From assembly GCA_035570595.1 (NCBI GenBank), contig DATMLF010000133.1, positions 1 through 27,234 on the forward strand: DNA of 27,234 nt, read 5' to 3'. Below the pieces are notes generated by a model, which made no database searches, had not been told where the DNA came from, and worked only from the letters and a program-made list of their open reading frames with translations. Each line of letters starts with the position of its first letter. Position 1 is the stretch's first letter. This stretch comes from AP-15 sp035570595 (GTDB lineage Bacteria > Pseudomonadota > Alphaproteobacteria > ATCC43930 > CGMCC-115725). A program made the position numbers and the translations under genes. Positions 23,553 through 27,234 of the stretch are shown here, one piece after another.

Positions 23553-26362
23553 TGGTCCCCCGTATCGGTCTGTCGACCCTCGTTGGCTGGTCCGTCGTCG
23601 GCCGCGTCATCGGCGGCATCGCCGTTTTCGGCGCTGTCGTCCGGCAGGCGGGCGACCGAGACAACCCGTTCGCCGTCGCCGACCTTGAAGATCACAACCC
23701 CCTGGCTGCGCCGGCGGGCGATGCGGATGTCGTGCACCGGGCAGCGGATCACCATCCCGCCATCGGTCACCAGCATGATCTGGTCGTTGCCGCCGACCGG
23801 GAATACGGCGACGACGGCGTCGTCGCGCCGGCGCAGGTCCATGTTGTCGATGCCCTGCCCGCCCCGGCCGGTGATGCGGTAGTCGTAAGCGGAGGTGCGG
23901 ACCCCAAACCCCTTTTCGGTCACGCTCAGCACACATTCCTCGCGCTGCGCCAAATCGGCGTAAGTTTCATCCGTTATCGAGCCGCCCTCGGTTTCAGCCT
24001 CGGTTTCGGCTTCTTCGGGTTCGGGCGGCGGCTCCGATGCGGCGTCGGCTTCCTCCCCGGTCTCGCGCCGGCGCCGCGAAGCCAGACTGAGATAGGCGTC
24101 GCGGATGTCGGGGGCGACTTCCTCGTGACGCAGGATCGACATCGAGATGACCAGGTCGTCGCCGAGCAGCCGGATGCCGCGCACCCCGACCGAGGAACGG
24201 CCGGCGAACACCCGGACATCGGAGGCCGGGAAGCGGATCGCCTTGCCGTTGCGGGTGGCGAGCAGAACGTCGTTCGCATCGGTGCAGGTGGCGACCGCGA
24301 TCAGCCGGTCGTCGGCGTCCTCGCCCTCGAACTTCATCGCGATCTTGCCGTTGGCGCGCACGTCGCCGAAGTCGCTCAGCGCGTTGCGCCGGACATAGCC
24401 GTTGGCGGTCGCGAACATGACCGTCAGGTCGGCCCAGCTCTCTTCGTCCTCGGGCAACGGCATGACCGTCGAGATTGTCTCGCCAGGGACGAGATTTGGC
24501 AAAAGGTTGACCATCGGCCGGCCGCGCGCCTGCGGTGTGCCGAGCGGCAGACGGTGCACCTTGAGCTTGTAGACCCGGCCCGACGAGGTGAAGAACAGCA
24601 CCGGCGCATGGGTTGAGGCGACAAAAACCTCGTTAAGGAAGTCCTCCTCGCGGATCGCCATGCCGGCGCGGCCGCGTCCGCCGCGGCGCTGCGCGCGGTA
24701 GGTCGACAGCGGCACCCGCTTGATATAGCCGGCGTGGCTGACCGTGACGACCATCGCCTCGCGCTGGATCAATGCCTCGATGTCGGCCTCGAACTCGACA
24801 TCCTCGATCTGAGTGCGCCGCGGTGTGGCGAACCGCTCGCGGATCGCCAGCAACTCGCCGCGCAGCACCTCGATCAGCCGCGCCCGCGAGCGCAGGATTT
24901 CGAGATAGCCGCCGATCTCGGCGATCAGCCCGCGCAATTCCTCGGCGATCTTGTCGCGCTCGAGCCCGGTCAGGCGCTGCAGCCGCAAGTCTAGGATCGC
25001 GCGCGCCTGCTCGTCCGACAGACGGTACGTGCCGTCCTCGGCGACTGCGCGGCCGGGCTCGCCGACGAGCGCCACCAGCGGCGCCACGTCGGCCGCCGGC
25101 CAGGTCCGGCCGACAAGGCCGGCGCGCGCCGTCGCCGGGTCGGGTGCCGCCCGGATCAGTGCGATAATCTCGTCGAGGTTGGCGACCGCGATCAACAGGC
25201 CCAACAAAGTATGGGCGCGCTCGCGCGCCTTGCCGAGCAGGTAGCTGGTGCGGCGGGTGATCACCTCCTCGCGGAACGCGACAAACGCGGCGACCACATC
25301 GCGCAGGGTCAGCAGCTCGGGCCGGCCGCCGTTCAGCGCCAGCATGTTGACGCCAAAACTCGTCTGCAACGCGGTGTGGCGGTGGAGCTGGTTCAGCACG
25401 ATCTCGGGCTCGGCGTCGCGCTTCAGCTCGACGACGACCCGCACGCCGTCGCGGTCGCTCTCGTCGCGCAATTCGGCGATGCCCTCGATCAGCTTTTCGC
25501 GCACCATCTCGGCGATGCGCTCGACCAGCTTCGCCTTGTTGACCTGATAGGGGATCTCGGTGAAGACCAACGCCTCGCGGTCCTTGCGGATCTCCTCGAC
25601 ATGCGATTTCGCGCGCAGGATCACGGCACCGCGGCCGGTCTTGTAGGCGGCGTGGCTGCCGGCGCGGCCGAGGATCAGCCCGCCGGTCGGGAAATCCGGC
25701 GCCGGCACGTATTCCATCAGCTCTTCGACGGTGATGGCACCATTGTCGAGATAGGCGCAGCAGGCGTCGATGACCTCGCCCAGATTGTGTGGCGGGATGT
25801 TGGTCGCCATGCCGACCGCAATCCCTTGGGCGCCGTTGACAAGCAGGTTCGGGAAGCCGGCCGGCAGGACCTTGGGTTCGCGCTCGGTCTCGTCGTAATT
25901 CGGCTGAAAATCGACCGTGTCGTTGTCGAGGTCGTCCAGCAAATGGTCGGCGACGCGGGCGAGCCGCGCCTCGGTGTACCGGTAGGCGGCCGGCGAATCC
26001 CCGTCCATCGAGCCAAAGTTGCCCTGGCCGTCGATCAACGGCAGGCGCATCGCGAAATCCTGCGCCATGCGCACCATCGCGTCGTAGATCGCGACTTCGC
26101 CATGCGGATGGTATTTGCCGATCACGTCGCCGACGATGCGCGCCGACTTGCGGTAGGCGCGGTTCCACTCGTTGCCGTTGACCTTCATCGAATAAAGGAT
26201 GCGGCGGTGGACCGGCTTTAGGCCGTCGCGCACGTCGGGGAGCGCGCGCGCGACGATCACGCTCATCGCGTAATCGAGATACGAGCGACGCATCTCGTCT
26301 TCGATCGTTACGCTGGTGATGTCGGGCGCGGAGGGGGGAGGTGCTGCTGAGGAAACGGCCAA
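23549..26362 (-). CDS. gyrA: DNA gyrase subunit A
   Basis: Breakage-reunion subunit of the type II topoisomerase that introduces negative supercoils. The 937-aa product starts at a TTG (26362); no ATG or GTG gives a full N-terminus, since the first ATG is inside IEDEMRRSYLDYAMS. The catalytic tyrosine is Y129 in AAYRYTEARLA (E. coli Y122). The GyrA-box QRRGGRGR lies in the C-terminal domain, confirming gyrase rather than ParC. The quinolone pocket reads HPHGEVAIYDAMVRM: E89 and V90 stand where E. coli has D82 and S83, while D94 matches D87. An acidic Glu/Pro-rich insert (about residues 768-795) interrupts the C-terminal pinwheel, and the tail is acidic (about the last 35 residues). It overlaps coaD downstream by ATGA. 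Confidence 0.97.
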   Translation of the reverse strand: MAVSSAAPPPSAPDITSVTIEDEMRRSYLDYAMSVIVARALPDVRDGLKPVHRRILYSMKVNGNEWNRAYRKSARIVGDVIGKYHPHGEVAIYDAMVRMAQDFAMRLPLIDGQGNFGSMDGDSPAAYRYTEARLARVADHLLDDLDNDTVDFQPNYDETEREPKVLPAGFPNLLVNGAQGIAVGMATNIPPHNLGEVIDACCAYLDNGAITVEELMEYVPAPDFPTGGLILGRAGSHAAYKTGRGAVILRAKSHVEEIRKDREALVFTEIPYQVNKAKLVERIAEMVREKLIEGIAELRDESDRDGVRVVVELKRDAEPEIVLNQLHRHTALQTSFGVNMLALNGGRPELLTLRDVVAAFVAFREEVITRRTSYLLGKARERAHTLLGLLIAVANLDEIIALIRAAPDPATARAGLVGRTWPAADVAPLVALVGEPGRAVAEDGTYRLSDEQARAILDLRLQRLTGLERDKIAEELRGLIAEIGGYLEILRSRARLIEVLRGELLAIRERFATPRRTQIEDVEFEADIEALIQREAMVVTVSHAGYIKRVPLSTYRAQRRGGRGRAGMAIREEDFLNEVFVASTHAPVLFFTSSGRVYKLKVHRLPLGTPQARGRPMVNLLPNLVPGETISTVMPLPEDEESWADLTVMFATANGYVRRNALSDFGDVRANGKIAMKFEGEDADDRLIAVATCTDANDVLLATRNGKAIRFPASDVRVFAGRSSVGVRGIRLLGDDLVISMSILRHEEVAPDIRDAYLSLASRRRRETGEEADAASEPPPEPEEAETEAETEGGSITDETYADLAQREECVLSVTEKGFGVRTSAYDYRITGRGGQGIDNMDLRRRDDAVVAVFPVGGNDQIMLVTDGGMVIRCPVHDIRIARRRSQGVVIFKVGDGERVVSVARLPDDSAENGDAADDAADDGPANEGRQTDTGDQ

Positions 26363-26593
26363 GGCTGCTCGTTCGGGTGAGATTGTCTGGGATCGGATCG
26401 CCGCCGCGGAGGAGATCCGCCGCCTTCAAAATATAGTCATTTTTCGACAAATTACCGCATCTTCCGCCGGCCAACAAACGGTTTGCCGGATTGGTCGAGC
26501 GCCGGCAAGGGGAGGTCAGCATCTCGGTAGATCGCCTCGATCAGCACCGCGCCGACGATCGCCGCGATAACCGGGCATTCTGGTCCGCTCAGA

Positions 26594-26642
26594 ACTGGCG
26601 ATTGCCGAATAGCGCCCGGCGATGCCGCGCCACATCGCCAGT
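26594..26642. repeat. Inverted repeat in the gyrA-ilvD divergent region
   Basis: ACTGGCGAT (26594-26602) and ATCGCCAGT (26634-26642) are perfect 9-base complements 31 bases apart, flanking the possible small ORF start at 26622. Either an RNA stem in the ilvD leader or a regulator site; the wide loop makes both uncertain. Confidence 0.35.
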
Positions 26643-26831
26643 CTCGATCCGGCGCTCCGCGGGGTCATTACCGCGTGGGTGGTCTGCCTGGCGGCGGCAT
26701 GTTTCATCTTTATTGCCGTCGCTCCCCGGTTCGGCATCGGTCCCGAGGCATTGATCGGCCCCGGCCCGGCCGCTACGGTGGCCGCCGCCGAAACCGATCG
26801 CGCCGACGCTCATCGACACGGGAGATGCTGA
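26622..26831 (+). CDS. Possible small membrane protein, hypothetical
   Basis: A 69-codon frame (start ATG 26622) that ends one base before the ilvD ATG. Residues about 14-36 (GVITAWVVCLAAACFIFIAV) form one strong hydrophobic segment, and the C-terminal part is Ala/Asp/His-rich. The hydrophobic helix and the close spacing to ilvD are the evidence for a real gene; against it are the missing ribosome site and no family I recognise. It could equally be an untranslated leader that happens to be open. Confidence 0.35.
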   Translation: MPRHIASLDPALRGVITAWVVCLAAACFIFIAVAPRFGIGPEALIGPGPAATVAAAETDRADAHRHGRC

Positions 26832-26832
26832 A

Positions 26833-27234
26833 ATGCCGGACGACGCCCGCAGACCCAGTTTTGACAAGTCGCGCATGCCGAGCCGGCATGTGACGGTCGG
26901 CCCCGAGCGGGCGCCGCACCGCTCGTTTCTTTATTCGATGGGGCTGACCGACGAGCAGATCGCCCAGCCCTTGGTCGGCGTTGCCACGACCTGGAACGAG
27001 TCGGCGCCGTGCAACATCTCGCTGTCGCGCCAGGCGCAGGCGGCAAAAAAGGGGGTCGCGGCCTCGGGCGGCACGCCGCGCGAATTCACCACAATCACCG
27101 TCACCGACGGCATCGCGATGGGCCATGAGGGGATGAAATCGTCTCTGGTCAGCCGCGAGGTCATCGCCGACTCGGTCGAATTGTCGATGCGCGGTCACTG
27201 CTACGATGCGCTTGTCGGGCTCGCCGGCTGCGAC
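26833..27234 (+). CDS. ilvD: Dihydroxy-acid dehydratase, 5' part (cut by window end)
   Basis: Dehydrates 2,3-dihydroxy acids to 2-oxo acids, the third common step of valine, isoleucine and leucine synthesis. The first 134 codons are present and the frame is open at the window edge. GGGAG lies 8 bases before ATG 26833. The sequence is family-typical throughout: HVTVGPERAPHRSFLYSMGL, VGVATTWNESAPCNISLSRQ, TVTDGIAMGHEGMKSSLVSR and VGLAGCD. C60 and C133 are the first two Fe-S ligands and D92 the Mg-binding aspartate. It belongs to the IlvD branch opening SFDKSRMPSRHVT rather than the E. coli-type branch. The related EDD (6-phosphogluconate dehydratase) is less likely from these motifs. Confidence 0.95.
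   Translation, partial: MPDDARRPSFDKSRMPSRHVTVGPERAPHRSFLYSMGLTDEQIAQPLVGVATTWNESAPCNISLSRQAQAAKKGVAASGGTPREFTTITVTDGIAMGHEGMKSSLVSREVIADSVELSMRGHCYDALVGLAGCD

Overview
This is a GC-rich bacterial chromosome segment, most likely from an alphaproteobacterium. The case rests on gene order and protein type: an M48 protease, an RNase E with a large insert in its S1 domain, PBP1A and RF2 in a row; a gyrA-coaD pair; and an intergenic palindrome of the kind widespread in Bradyrhizobium- and Rhodospirillales-like genomes. A Rhodospirillales-type host is my best guess, but no rRNA or marker search supports it.

Layout. (1) 57-4941, minus strand: rne followed by a periplasmic M48/TPR metalloprotease. 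(2) 4942-5450: a divergent intergenic region without a gene, where many relatives carry an amiC-type amidase. (3) 5451-9362, plus: mrcA (PBP1A) and prfB (RF2); prfB is split by a textbook +1 programmed frameshift, so a simple ORF search finds only its last 291 codons. (4) 9732-11391, plus: a three-gene cobalt-type nitrile hydratase operon (alpha, beta, accessory protein), each junction an ATGA overlap. (5) 11429-12727, minus: a metal-dependent amidohydrolase, preceded by what looks like the 3' stump of a further minus-strand gene. (6) 12949-14528, plus: a dmeR-dmeF type nickel/cobalt efflux operon with a recognisable G-tract operator; it has a different base texture and seems to be an insertion. 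(7) 14676-15737, minus: a LigB-family extradiol dioxygenase-like protein with an altered metal-ligand position. (8) 15846-16509, plus: a Phd/YefM-VapC toxin-antitoxin pair. (9) 16540-22833, minus: gltB then gltD (NADPH glutamate synthase), separated by an 84-base palindromic repeat. (10) 23013-26362, minus: gyrA overlapping coaD. (11) 26622 to the window end, plus: a possible small membrane protein and the 5' part of ilvD.

The two ends are housekeeping: RNA decay, cell wall, translation termination, nitrogen assimilation, CoA, DNA topology and branched-chain amino acids. The middle (about 9.4-16.5 kb) is accessory: nitrile hydration, hydrolase and ring-cleavage-like enzymes, metal efflux and a toxin-antitoxin module. 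The cobalt-type hydratase next to a nickel/cobalt exporter gives this part a loose metal theme. I found no rRNA, tRNA, CRISPR array or transposase. I saw no clearly new multi-gene system. The most rewarding places are the DmeF with an embedded extra domain and its operator, the apparent insertion scar beside it, the RF2 recoding site, and non-standard residues at usually conserved positions in GyrA, PBP1A and the LigB-like protein.
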